The notes under the pieces: generated by a model
The model's input: only the letters and a program-made list of their open reading frames with translations
Database searches by the model: none
Told to the model about the DNA's origin: nothing
NCBI GenBank assembly: GCA_012719125.1
Contig: JAAYAY010000434.1
Coordinates: 17,668 to 81,667, forward strand
Direction of reading: 5' to 3'
DNA length: 64,000 nt
Origin: Planctomycetaceae bacterium
GTDB taxonomy: Bacteria > Planctomycetota > Planctomycetia > Pirellulales > Thermoguttaceae
Made by a program: the position numbers and the translations under genes
Part shown: one piece after another, positions 1 through 10,789 of the stretch
Layout: the number at the start of each line of letters is the position of its first letter
Numbering within the stretch: the stretch's first letter is position 1

Positions 1-1
1 G

Positions 2-529
2 GACCTCAATCGCCAGGGCGAATTCGAGTGGGAACGGTTCCAGGGCCGCGACAGCAACGAGAACGGAACCTGGGAGGCCTTCGACTACGACTGGAAAGGC
101 ACCGCTCCGCTGACTGAACCCGAAGCAAAGGTCTACCGCTCGATCGCCGAACGCGAGAATCTCTACTGTGTTCTCGACTTCCACGGCAACACCAGCGCCA
201 CGAGCAACAAGCTGGCCGTACTGCCGGCAACGGCCCGGGCGGACAACGGCATTCGGGCGACGCGGCTCCAGCAGATCGCCAATGCGCGGCTCCGCGGCCG
301 CCATTTGCTTCGGCAAGAGCCGGAAGAGATCTGCAAGCAGTACCTGCTCGAGCGAGTCCAGCAGGGCGGCCGGACGCCGTTCCTGATGAACAACTCGGCC
401 AAGAATCGCTACGGGTTGCTCATCGAACTGACGGCCGGCTACCCGTCGTCCTACGGCACCGTCCTCCAGACGGACGTTACCTGCGAATTGTGCCGGGCCC
501 TGTTCGAGGCGTACCCGCCCGGCGAGTGA
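2..529 (+). CDS. M14-family zinc carboxypeptidase, C-terminal part (5' end outside window)
   Basis: The frame is open from the window edge to a TGA at 527-529, giving about 175 residues. It starts with DLNR, which matches the Asn-Arg substrate-carboxylate pair of M14 peptidases. It continues with LTEPEAKVY, DFHGN (the third zinc ligand His) and LLIELTAGYPSSYGT, where the Glu fits the catalytic general base. The HxxE zinc motif should lie upstream, outside the window. Family members remove C-terminal residues from peptides or trim cell-wall peptides. Substrate and localisation cannot be judged without the N-terminus. A palindromic repeat follows the stop. Confidence 0.72.
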   Translation, partial: DLNRQGEFEWERFQGRDSNENGTWEAFDYDWKGTAPLTEPEAKVYRSIAERENLYCVLDFHGNTSATSNKLAVLPATARADNGIRATRLQQIANARLRGRHLLRQEPEEICKQYLLERVQQGGRTPFLMNNSAKNRYGLLIELTAGYPSSYGTVLQTDVTCELCRALFEAYPPGE

Positions 530-538
530 TACTCTGGA

Positions 539-603
539 GTAGGGTGCGTCTTGACGCACCAATTCATTGTCACTAACGCCCGGTGCGTCAAGACGCACCC
601 TAC
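539..603. repeat. 22-bp perfect inverted repeat, intergenic palindromic element
   Basis: Arms at 539-560 and 582-603 are exact reverse complements, separated by 21 nt. Each arm is itself nearly palindromic around GGTGCGTC/GACGCACC. It fills the gap between the peptidase stop and the next start, ending 15 nt before that ATG. No T-run follows, so it is not a classical intrinsic terminator. It resembles REP-like elements dispersed between genes. Confidence 0.6.
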
Positions 604-618
604 CGGAGAATTTGAGCG

Positions 619-1631
619 ATGAATGCCCCACGTTGCCGCAATATGCGTTTCTGGCTGTTCAATCTGTGTCTCTTGCTCTTGCCGACAACCGCAATCGCCG
701 CAGACCTTGCGGAAGAGATGAAGCAGGTTTCCTCGAGAATCGTCTACGAGACCTGGCAGAACGACAACTGGGAACTGTTCACGATCCGTGCCGACGGTTC
801 CGACATGGTCAATCTGACCAAGACGCCGGATCAGAACGAACTGTGCCCGCACGCGTCGCCGGACGGCACCAAGATCTGTTTCGTATGCGATGAAGGCACG
901 GGCGCCGACAAGATTCGGAACGTCTACGTCATGAATCTCGACGGAACCGACCGCAAGCTGGTGGCAAAGAACGCCCGGCAGCCCTGCTGGAAGTTCGATT
1001 CCACCGCGATCGCCTACCTGAAAGGCGAAGTGGAACAGTTCACCTTCACGGACTATGCCACCCAAGGCATCTTCATCTACGACCTGGCGAGCGGCGAGCA
1101 CAGGCAGCATCCCAACCACGATCTCATGCACCTCTACAACGTCTGCTGGTCGCCCGACGGCAAGTGGTTCGTGTCGACCGTCCACGCCGGAATGGGCTAC
1201 AAGCACGGCATTCTGGCGATTGAAGCCGACGGGCAGGACGTCTATGATTTGGAGATCCCCGGCTGCCGGCCGGACATCAGTCCCGACGGCAAACGCATCG
1301 CCTGGGGCCCCAGCGACTGGGCCCTTCGCATCGGCGACCTCGATTTTTCCGGCGAGACGCCCAAGGTGCTCAACGCCCGCGACGTGGTGACCAGCGAGAA
1401 GCCGATGAAGATCTACCACGTCGACTGGTCGCCTTGCGGGAAGTACATCGCTTTCAGCCGAGGACCAGACCGGAAGATTCTGGGCACGATTCCCGAGGTC
1501 GTGGGGGCGAAAGCCAAAGGTTGGGATATCGGCGTGGCCGACGTCAGCCAGACGAACCGCTGGATGCCGATCACATCCGACGGAAACTGCAACAAGGAAC
1601 CCGACTGGATCCCACCTGCCAAGGAATCGCC

Positions 1632-1635
<4 letters not shown>
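619..1635 (+). CDS. Secreted TolB/WD40-like beta-propeller protein
   Basis: 338 aa. Residues about 1-28 form a Sec signal peptide with a Leu-rich core ending TAIAA. The rest has repeated TolB-type blade motifs: WELFTIRADGSDMVNLTKTP, HASPDGTKICFV, VCWSPDGKWFVSTV, DISPDGKRIAWG and VDWSPCGKYIAFSR. Such propellers are usually periplasmic binding scaffolds; no catalytic residues are visible. The stop overlaps the next ATG as ATGA, so it is probably co-translated with the SUMF1-like gene that follows. The ligand is unknown. Confidence 0.75.
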
Positions 1636-3851
<2,216 letters not shown>

Positions 3852-3876
3852 CACTGTAGAATCGTATCCCCCGCCT

Positions 3877-5328
3877 ATGTTGTTCCACACCTGGGTCTTT
3901 CTGGCCTTCTTCCTCGCCTTCTACCCGATCTACCTGCTGATCAAGGGAACGCGGCTCAAGCTGCCGTGGCTGCTGGCCGCTTCCTATTTGTTCTACGGCT
4001 GGTGGAATCCGGTCTATCTTCTGCTGATCCTCTGGGCCACGACCGTCGACTACCTGGCCGTGCTGGCCATGGCACGGACGGGCTGGAAACGGCTGTGGCT
4101 GACGGTGAGCATCGTCAACAACCTCGGACTACTGGGCTTCTTCAAGTACGGCCGCTTCGTGGTCGACAATGTGAACGCGCTGGCCGAGCGGTTCGATCTG
4201 CCCTACGCGCTGAGCGATCCGAACGTCTGCTTTCTCAGTGACGGCCTGAACGCGGTTCTCTCGTCGTTGCACCTCCCCTACCACGTGCCCGATTTCAGCT
4301 ACCTGCTGCCGGTCGGCATCTCCTTCTATGTCTTCCAGTCGATGAGCTACACGATCGACTTCTATCGGGGACAGGTCGAGTTGGAACGCAGCTTCATCCG
4401 CTACGCCACCTTCGTCTCGTTGTTTCCGCAACTCGTTGCCGGGCCGATCGAACGGGCCAGCCACCTCCTGCCCCAGTTGTATGGAACGCCGAAGGTTACG
4501 CGAGACGACGTGGCCGACGGCCTCTCGCTGTTCGTCGTTGGTCTATTCAAGAAGGTGGCCCTGGCCGACTACCTGGCCATGTACGTCGACCCGGTGTATG
4601 CCGCCCCGGAAGAATACCGGTCGCCGGCCCTGCTCCTGGCCACGTTTGCCTTCGCCTGGCAGATCTACTTCGACTTCAGCGGCTACACCGACATGGCCCG
4701 CGGCATCGGCCGGCTGATCGGTTTCCGCCTCATGCTCAACTTCAACAATCCGTACCTCGCCACGGGACTGGGCGATTTCTGGCGCCGCTGGCACATCAGC
4801 CTCTCCACATGGTTCCGCGACTACGTCTATATCCCGCTGGGCGGCAACCGTCACAGCGAACTGCGAACCTACGTGAACATGGTCCTGACGATGTTGATCT
4901 CGGGTCTCTGGCACGGCGCCATGTGGACCTTCGTCCTCTGGGGCGCCGTCCACGCCGCCGGCCGCGTGCTGACCCGGTGGCTGGAACAGACCGCCATCTA
5001 CCGCGATCGCGTACCCACGCTTGCCAAGCAGGTGCTCACCTTCTCCATCGTCATGCTGGCCTGGGTGTTCTTTCGGGCGCAGAGCACCGGCGACGCGTGG
5101 CTGATTCTCGGGCGAATCTTCACCAGCGGGCTAGGCGATCCGGCCTTCCCCCTGTTGCTGGCGGGGCTTGTGCTGTCGATCTGGTTATACCAGTACGTTT
5201 TTGAATCGAAGTTCCAGAAGATCGTCAGCGCGGGCCCGGTGCGGCTGGCGCTGGTTGTCGGTATGCTCGTTTACATGGCCACCGTCGTGACATCGGGCAA
5301 TCAAGAGTTCATCTACTTCCGCTTCTAG
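3877..5328 (+). CDS. MBOAT-family membrane O-acyltransferase (AlgI-like)
   Basis: 483 aa from the ATG at 3877, 25 nt after the upstream stop; longer in-frame starts lie inside the HDAC gene. The protein is polytopic, with many hydrophobic segments. It has the AlgI/DltB hallmarks FWRRWHISLSTWFRDYVYIP at about residues 301-322 and SGLWHGAMWTFVLWG near 345, the latter containing the conserved active-site His. Family members move acyl groups, usually acetyl, across the membrane onto polysaccharide or teichoic acid. The usual partner is an SGNH/AlgJ-X-like protein, and one sits at 6491, now separated by a transposase and its repeats. The acetylated polymer is unknown. Confidence 0.88.
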   Translation: MLFHTWVFLAFFLAFYPIYLLIKGTRLKLPWLLAASYLFYGWWNPVYLLLILWATTVDYLAVLAMARTGWKRLWLTVSIVNNLGLLGFFKYGRFVVDNVNALAERFDLPYALSDPNVCFLSDGLNAVLSSLHLPYHVPDFSYLLPVGISFYVFQSMSYTIDFYRGQVELERSFIRYATFVSLFPQLVAGPIERASHLLPQLYGTPKVTRDDVADGLSLFVVGLFKKVALADYLAMYVDPVYAAPEEYRSPALLLATFAFAWQIYFDFSGYTDMARGIGRLIGFRLMLNFNNPYLATGLGDFWRRWHISLSTWFRDYVYIPLGGNRHSELRTYVNMVLTMLISGLWHGAMWTFVLWGAVHAAGRVLTRWLEQTAIYRDRVPTLAKQVLTFSIVMLAWVFFRAQSTGDAWLILGRIFTSGLGDPAFPLLLAGLVLSIWLYQYVFESKFQKIVSAGPVRLALVVGMLVYMATVVTSGNQEFIYFRF

Positions 5329-5349
5329 CAGCCCCAGTTCCGATGATTT

Positions 5350-5690
5350 CGTTTTTTGTTTCAGTCCCGAAGGGACGACCCTAAACCAGCCCAGGGTGGA
5401 GCGACGTGAGTGCAACGAACGTCGCGCAACCCTGGGATGCAAGGATTGTTCGACGCTTTTTGTTTCAGTCCCGAAGGGACGACCCTATGCCAGCCCAGGG
5501 TGGAGCGACGTGAGCAACGCGAACGTCGCGTAACCCTGGGACGGTTCCGATGATCCCGTTTTCGTTTCAGTCCCGAAGGGACGACCCTAAGCCAGCCCAG
5601 GGTGGAGCGACGTGAGCAACGCGAACGTCGCGCAACCCTGGGACACGATGATTGTTCGATGGTGAACCCCAAAGGGGTGGCCCTAAAACA
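5350..5690. repeat. REP-like palindromic repeat cluster, upstream of the transposase (3 direct units)
   Basis: Three near-identical units of about 100 nt begin near 5352, 5458 and 5559. Each has CAGTCCCGAAGGGACGACCC, then a palindrome running from GCCCAGGGTGGAGCGACGT to ACGTCGCGCAACCCTGGG. A shorter motif, GAACCCCAAAGGGGTGGCCC, lies just before the transposase ATG and is repeated before the SGNH gene. The units can fold into stem-loops, as expected for REP sequences mobilised by a RAYT-type transposase. Confidence 0.75.
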
Positions 5691-5701
5691 AGGTCGAGAA
5701 C

Positions 5702-6154
5702 ATGCCACAATCATTGGCCAGGGTGATCGTTCATGTCGTTTACAGCACCAAGCAACGCCACCCGTGGCTTCGCAACCCCACTCTGCGATCCGAATTGTAT
5801 GCCTATACTGCCACCATACTCAAAAATGAAGTCGACTCACCGGCCATCCTGATCAACGGCATGGCCGATCACCTCCACATCCTGTGTCTGCTGTCCCGCA
5901 AGTTCGCTATCATGGACGTCGTCAAGAGATCAAAGACAGAAACGTCGAAATGGATCAAGAGACAAGGCCACGACGGTTTCCAGTGGCAGGCAGGATACGG
6001 AGTCTTTTCGGTAAGCCAGTCAAACGTCGAACAAGTCAAACGTTACATTGCCAATCAGGAGGAGCACCACAAGCGCATCTCGTTCCAGGACGAGTTCCGA
6101 AGGATCTGCGAGAAACATGGGATCGAAATTGATGAACGGTACGTTTGGGATTAG
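5702..6154 (+). CDS. IS200-like / REP-associated (RAYT-type) Y1 transposase
   Basis: 150 aa, the usual length for the Y1_Tnp (IS200-like) family. The HUH metal motif is visible as DHLHIL near residues 60-65. The candidate nucleophilic Tyr is in VKRYIANQEEHHK near residue 118, the arrangement typical of RAYT proteins. These single-strand DNA nucleases recognise and cut hairpin REP sequences. The gene is bracketed by palindromic repeats on both sides, supporting a RAYT rather than an autonomous IS200. No tnpB/IscB gene is nearby. It looks intact. Confidence 0.85.
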   Translation: MPQSLARVIVHVVYSTKQRHPWLRNPTLRSELYAYTATILKNEVDSPAILINGMADHLHILCLLSRKFAIMDVVKRSKTETSKWIKRQGHDGFQWQAGYGVFSVSQSNVEQVKRYIANQEEHHKRISFQDEFRRICEKHGIEIDERYVWD

Positions 6155-6179
6155 GAACGGCGATGGTGACGTATTTGTT

Positions 6180-6480
6180 AGGGCCGCCCCGTTGGGGCTG
6201 GTTGATCTTGTTTGGATTTCCGACCCAGGGTTGCGCGACGTTCGCTTCGCACACGTGCGCTACACCCTGGGCTGATATAGGGATGTGCCTTCGGCACGAG
6301 AGGAATCGATTCCGTTTCCAATAACCTCATTCAACACGCAGACATCATGCAGACATTCCGTCCCGAAGGGACGCCCCTAAGCCAGCCCAGGGTGAAGCGA
6401 ATGTGAGCGACGCGAGCATCGCGTAACCCTGGGACCAAAGACCATTTGCCCACGAACCCCAACAGGGTGGCCCTAACACG
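6180..6480. repeat. REP-like repeat cluster, downstream of the transposase (one inverted unit, one direct unit)
   Basis: A unit in inverted orientation spans about 6180-6275 (GGGCCGCCCCGTTGGGGCTG, then CCCAGGGTTGCGCGACGTTC, closing with ACCCTGGGCT). A direct unit spans about 6354-6480 and shares the CGTCCCGAAGGGACG and CCAGCCCAGGGTG motifs with the upstream cluster. The last part, AACCCCAACAGGGTGGCCCT, abuts the SGNH gene start, so the element sits in that gene's leader. Confidence 0.7.
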
Positions 6481-6490
6481 ACATGGCTCC

Positions 6491-7630
6491 ATGGCAAACA
6501 ACAAACCTCCCAACACGACCCATTCCGTCACAGAAGACGCTCCCGACGAACGTTTCGCCGCAAACGACGTTCGCCTCTCTCCTCGCGGATGGCTGCTCGC
6601 GGCCGCCCTGACGCTGCTGGCGTTCTGGTTGATCCCGCTGGCCTGGCAGAAGATCGAACCGCTGAACCTGGAGCCCGACTACCGCATCCCTTTCCGGCTG
6701 GGAAACGACTACTGGAACTACCGGCGAACGAGCACCGAAGTATGCCGCGGCGATGAGACGGTTCTGGTCGGCGATTCGGTTCTTTGGGGCCATTACGTCG
6801 ACAGCCACGAGACGCTTTCCCATTACCTCAACGAGGTCTCCGGCGGCAGTGAGTTCGCCAACCTGGGCGTCGACGGCATCCACCCCGTCGCTCTGGCCGG
6901 CCTTGTTGAGCATTTTGGCGGGGCGATCCGCAACAAGCGGGTCGTCGTCAACTGCAATCTGCTGTGGATGAGTTCTCCGCGACACGACCTCTCCTCCGAC
7001 AAGGAATCACCCTTCAACCACCCGGCCCTCGTTCCGCAGTTTGCCGTCAGAATTCCCTCCTATCGGGCGTCGATTTCTGAGCGGCTGGGGATCGTCGTCG
7101 CCAGGCAGTTCCGATTTCTCGGTTGGGCTGATCATGTTCGTATCGCCTACTTCGGCAGCGACGATCTGGCGACCTGGACGCTGGAGCACCCCCACAATGA
7201 CCCCTTGGACCAGGTGACGCTGATCCTTCCATCGCCCGACGAACCGCCGTCGCCGGAACCAGACGCCCGGCCCTGGAACGAGAAGGGCCTGCGACAAGTC
7301 AATCCGGAGTGGGTACCGCTCGAACAGTCGCTGCAATGGCGGTTCTTCCAGCAGACGGTCGAGTCGCTCAAGCAGCGGGGTAATCGAGTCTTCGTGATGA
7401 TCGGCCCGCTGAACGAGCACATGCTGACGGAAAAGGGGCTGGCTGCGTACAATCAGCGAAAGTCTGCCGTGGCCGCGTGGCACGAGGAGCAGGGGATTCC
7501 TTGTACGGTTCCCGACGCCCTGCCGAGCCAGGACTACGCCGACTTGAGCCACCCGACCGCCGAGGGCTACGCCCTCCTGGCAGAAGAGCTTATGAAAGAA
7601 GATTCGTTTCGTCAGTTTCTTGCGGAATGA
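6491..7630 (+). CDS. Membrane-anchored SGNH/GDSL-hydrolase-like protein (putative O-acetylation partner)
   Basis: 379 aa from the ATG at 6491; a TTG at 6446 in the repeat is an alternative start. A single hydrophobic segment near residues 32-52 (WLLAAALTLLAFWLIPLAW) anchors the N-terminus. SGNH block I is VGDSVLWG near residue 95 and block V is DLSHPTAEGY near 350, giving a plausible Ser/His pair. Proteins of this kind work with MBOAT acyltransferases in polysaccharide acetylation (AlgJ/AlgX, DltD-like). The MBOAT at 3877 is the obvious partner. Its promoter and leader were probably altered by the inserted repeats. Confidence 0.75.
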   Translation: MANNKPPNTTHSVTEDAPDERFAANDVRLSPRGWLLAAALTLLAFWLIPLAWQKIEPLNLEPDYRIPFRLGNDYWNYRRTSTEVCRGDETVLVGDSVLWGHYVDSHETLSHYLNEVSGGSEFANLGVDGIHPVALAGLVEHFGGAIRNKRVVVNCNLLWMSSPRHDLSSDKESPFNHPALVPQFAVRIPSYRASISERLGIVVARQFRFLGWADHVRIAYFGSDDLATWTLEHPHNDPLDQVTLILPSPDEPPSPEPDARPWNEKGLRQVNPEWVPLEQSLQWRFFQQTVESLKQRGNRVFVMIGPLNEHMLTEKGLAAYNQRKSAVAAWHEEQGIPCTVPDALPSQDYADLSHPTAEGYALLAEELMKEDSFRQFLAE

Positions 7631-7721
7631 CCCGTAGGTCCCGGGCGCCGCACGGGTCCTGAGGCGGAGGATTACCGAGGCAAACATCCATGCACTTTGG
7701 ACGGCCTGCGGAGGCACAAGT

Positions 7722-9503
7722 ATGAGACTCGATCACGGATACATTCCCACTCCTTTCCTTGCGTTGTGTATTGTGTTGATGCTCGGAGCTACCCAGCCGG
7801 CCCAGGCAGCCGGCGGGATCACCGTATCCCACGATGGCGTCACCATCCGGGTTCTCAGTAAACCGTTCTCGGGCGACAGCGCGTCGCCAAACGACGCTTC
7901 TTCAAACACATTGTCGCTCGCTCAACTGCCGGCACAGGTGTCGAGCTTTGCCGTGTTGGAGACCGAAACGGTCGTCGTCTCATGTACGGCCGATCCGGGT
8001 GTCCTGGCCTTCTGGACGCGCCGTGACGGTCGGCTCACGCGGCAGGGCGAGGTTCTTCTGAACTCGGTTCCTGACTCTCCGCAGACTCGAATCGTGGCCG
8101 ACGAGCGGCACGGCATGGCTTTGGAAATCGGCGATCGCCAGGAAGGATTGCGGCAGATTGTTGCCCTCTCGAAGGACGGGATTCTGGAAATCCGGCAACC
8201 GTCCGCGCGAACCGTGACGGTTCGCTGCCCGTTACGATATGCCCTGGTGCCTTCGCTGATCGGCACCGATCTGCTTTTCGATCCGGAAACTCTTCCGGCC
8301 GGAAAGCCCAGCTTTCTGCCCTCGCTGAACATGGTTGTCGGCCTGCAGGAAGGCGGCTCCGGTATGTTGACAGCCGTCTGGCCTCCGGCTAACCAGTTGG
8401 CTCGAGTGCTAGTCCAGGAGCAGAGCGACACTCGTCGAGTCGAGTCCTTCGAACTCGACACCGCCGGCAAGCCCATATTCGTCAGCTTCATCGAAGACCC
8501 GAATATCTGGCACGCCGAGCCGCTCCGCAAGGAGTACCTGGAGACCGATACGGCGATCGCCTGGCAGCGGCCGTTCGACGCCCGGTGGGTCGGACGGTTC
8601 TTGATCGACTCCGACGGATACGACTTCCCCTTCTATTTCCTCGCCGAGCGGCAGAAGCTCTGGGGACGCTACATCCGCGGCTGGTTCTACTACCCGGTCT
8701 GGTTCGACCGCGACAAGACGATGGTTCACTTCGAGAAGAAATTCCCGCCCGTCGGCGATCTCCTCGTTTACTATCTCGATACCTACGACGACAACGGCGG
8801 GCAATTGTCGCCGGTGGGCGTGATGCAGAAGTCGTTGGGCAAAGACGCGGCCGCGGAACTGCTCGACTTCAAGGGGACCAGGGAGTTGACCCTGCTCGAA
8901 CACCGCAACGCCGTGTGCGCCATGACCTACAAGATCGAAGGCTGCTTTGCCGGGGAGCCCGACGCTCGGCCGTGGGCGGAGGTGAGGCCTTTTACCGACG
9001 ACATTGCCACTTTCATCCGGCTCATCCGCGAGCGAGTGTTCCAGTTCGACCAGTTTGCCGCCGAACTGCAGGACCTGCTGCAGGCCGAGCAGAAGAAGCA
9101 GCCGGAACTGGCCGACGCCTTGAAGCCGTGCGAGGAGATCCTGGAAGAGATCCGCGCCATCGCCGCCGACGATCTGCCCGACATCTCGCTCGAAACGGTC
9201 CGCGAGTGGACCGACGCCGTCAAACAACTCACGCCGGATGCCGAGAAGAAGAACCTGGCGACCGTCAAAGCCTTGACGCAGAAGTGCCGCTCCGTGGCCG
9301 GGACCCAGGACGACATGGCCCGCAACTTGTGCGTGGTGACGATCCGCCTTATGGAGGAGGCGGCCCGGATGGGCACCGCCTCTCCGCAGCACGTCCGCCT
9401 GGCGGAACAGATCATCGCCCGTTGCCGAGGCATCATCCGCCAGCCCACCTGGTGGGAGCCCTGCCGCAAGTACCTTCCCAAAAGCAATCCCGGCGCACCA
9501 TAG
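7722..9503 (+). CDS. Secreted protein of unknown function
   Basis: 593 aa. Residues 1-30 form a signal peptide (core FLALCIVLMLGA, cleavage after QAA). I do not recognise the family. The first 220 residues are beta-rich. The middle has many aromatic residues (GRYIRGWFYYPVWFDRD). The last 200 residues are charged and helical, with LQAEQKKQPELADALKPCEE and paired Cys. No catalytic motif is evident. It lies between the SGNH protein and a SUMF1-like lipoprotein, all on the same strand, suggesting an envelope-related set. It may be planctomycete-specific. Confidence 0.65.
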   Translation: MRLDHGYIPTPFLALCIVLMLGATQPAQAAGGITVSHDGVTIRVLSKPFSGDSASPNDASSNTLSLAQLPAQVSSFAVLETETVVVSCTADPGVLAFWTRRDGRLTRQGEVLLNSVPDSPQTRIVADERHGMALEIGDRQEGLRQIVALSKDGILEIRQPSARTVTVRCPLRYALVPSLIGTDLLFDPETLPAGKPSFLPSLNMVVGLQEGGSGMLTAVWPPANQLARVLVQEQSDTRRVESFELDTAGKPIFVSFIEDPNIWHAEPLRKEYLETDTAIAWQRPFDARWVGRFLIDSDGYDFPFYFLAERQKLWGRYIRGWFYYPVWFDRDKTMVHFEKKFPPVGDLLVYYLDTYDDNGGQLSPVGVMQKSLGKDAAAELLDFKGTRELTLLEHRNAVCAMTYKIEGCFAGEPDARPWAEVRPFTDDIATFIRLIRERVFQFDQFAAELQDLLQAEQKKQPELADALKPCEEILEEIRAIAADDLPDISLETVREWTDAVKQLTPDAEKKNLATVKALTQKCRSVAGTQDDMARNLCVVTIRLMEEAARMGTASPQHVRLAEQIIARCRGIIRQPTWWEPCRKYLPKSNPGAP

Positions 9504-9509
9504 TCCGTA

Positions 9510-9539
9510 GGATAGGTTTGCAGTTCCTGCAACCTGTCC
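9510..9539. repeat. Short palindromic hairpin
   Basis: The sequence GGATAGGTTTGCAG pairs with CTGCAACCTGTCC across a 3-nt loop. It resembles the palindromes at 21119-21199. It lies between the unknown secreted protein and the next lipoprotein gene and has no T-run. Confidence 0.5.
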
Positions 9540-9576
9540 AAGACAAATGCGACCCCGTCTTCCAGGAGAATACGAC

Positions 9577-10458
9577 GTGCAACAGCGATCGTTCACAACG
9601 TGCACTCTCGTAACTCTGCTCGCACTGACGACCGTCGGCTGCGTGGAACGCACACGGCCCGAAACGTCGCAGACGCCGACGTCAAACGAACCAGCGTCTG
9701 CAAGCGAACAGCCGAGCGAGATCGAAACCTCAGGCGGCGTCCCGATGGTCCTGATCCCCGGCGGCGAGTTCACCATGGGCAGCGACGGCCAGCAAGACGC
9801 CGCGCCCGCCCACAAGGTGACCGTGAGCCCCTTCTACATGGACCGCTACGAGGTGACGCAAGCGTTCTACGAGCGGCTCATCGGTAAGAATCCGGCGAGG
9901 CGCAAGGGCGAGCAGAATCCGGTCGAACGGGTCCGTTGGACCGACGCACTCAAGTTCTGCAACGCTCGATCGGCCGAGGAGGGCCTGACGCCCTGCTACA
10001 ACCTGGAGACCCGGGCCTGCGACTTCTCGGCCGACGGCTACCGGCTGCCCACCGAGGCCGAGTGGGAATATGCCTGCCGGGCCGGCAGCACGGGCGACTA
10101 CTACTTCGAAGGCGGCGCCGACCGGCTGGATGCCAACGCCTGGTTCCGCGACAACGCCGGGCGCAAGCATCATCCCGTCGGCCAGAAAGAACCCAACGCC
10201 TTCGGCCTGTACGACATGGCCGGCAACGTTCGCGAATGGTGCAACGACTGGTACGCCGTCGACGCCTACTCCGCCGACCCCGCCGCCGATCCCCGCGGGC
10301 CCGCCTCGGGCGAGAAGACCGTCCTGCGCGGCGGCGCCTTCTCCGGCTCCGCCGAGACCTGCACCAGTTGGAGCCGCTATTGTGACGAGCCGGGCTTCAC
10401 CGACGCCTGCGTCGCCTCCGACGACTACGGCTTCCGCTGTGTCAAGCGAGCCAAGTAG
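9577..10458 (+). CDS. SUMF1/FGE-sulfatase-domain lipoprotein
   Basis: 293 aa from the GTG at 9577, which has AGGAG 8 nt upstream and gives a clean lipoprotein signal ending TTVGC (Cys22). An ATG at 9547 is the alternative start. After a Ser/Thr/Pro-rich linker, a SUMF1 domain starts at PMVLIPGGEFTMGSDG and continues through YMDRYEVTQ, YRLPTEAEWEYACRAG, NVREWCNDWY, VLRGGAFSG and GFRCVKR. It is a close paralogue of the domain at 1632. Of the two catalytic Cys of true formylglycine-generating enzyme, only the position in SAETC is kept and the other reads Gly. It is therefore more likely a binding or structural SUMF1 homologue than a sulfatase activator. Confidence 0.8.
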   Translation: MQQRSFTTCTLVTLLALTTVGCVERTRPETSQTPTSNEPASASEQPSEIETSGGVPMVLIPGGEFTMGSDGQQDAAPAHKVTVSPFYMDRYEVTQAFYERLIGKNPARRKGEQNPVERVRWTDALKFCNARSAEEGLTPCYNLETRACDFSADGYRLPTEAEWEYACRAGSTGDYYFEGGADRLDANAWFRDNAGRKHHPVGQKEPNAFGLYDMAGNVREWCNDWYAVDAYSADPAADPRGPASGEKTVLRGGAFSGSAETCTSWSRYCDEPGFTDACVASDDYGFRCVKRAK

Positions 10459-10476
10459 CGAGAACGAATCGCTCGA

Positions 10477-10766
10477 GGATTCTGAACAAGAGGAAGCAGA
10501 GGTATCAGAGGATAGGACGGAAGCGTCCAAGCTATGCAAGATCCCGTGCTGCCAGGCTGAAGAGAAGACGGCTAAGTCACGAAAGAATCAAATCTCGCGA
10601 ACGTACGAGAGACTCTCTTGACAAGGATTACCTCTCTGCTTGTTCGACACCCATGATTGGAATCTCTGCCAAGAGACGATGCGTTCTGCCTGTCGATAAC
10701 CCAAGCTCACACAGAATTCACTCCTACTCTCTCTGATTCCTCTGCTTCCTCCTGTTCAAGTAATCC
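10477..10766. repeat. MITE-like element with ~36-nt inverted terminal arms
   Basis: Left arm 10477-10512 and right arm 10731-10766 are reverse complements at about 90% with one or two gaps; the shared core is AGGAAGCAGAGG. They enclose about 220 nt with no credible ORF. The element fills the 331-nt gap before the heparinase-like gene and ends 23 nt before that start codon. Confidence 0.5.
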
Positions 10767-10789
10767 AAATCGCAGAAACCGAGATTCTC

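Noticed and set aside
451..1419. A 322-codon minus-strand frame over the TolB-like gene
   Set aside because: It overlaps a well-supported gene and shows no recognisable protein features.
5350..5690. CRISPR array or tRNA cluster
   Set aside because: The roughly 100-nt units are direct copies including the inter-palindrome parts; they fit REP-like repeats beside a transposase.
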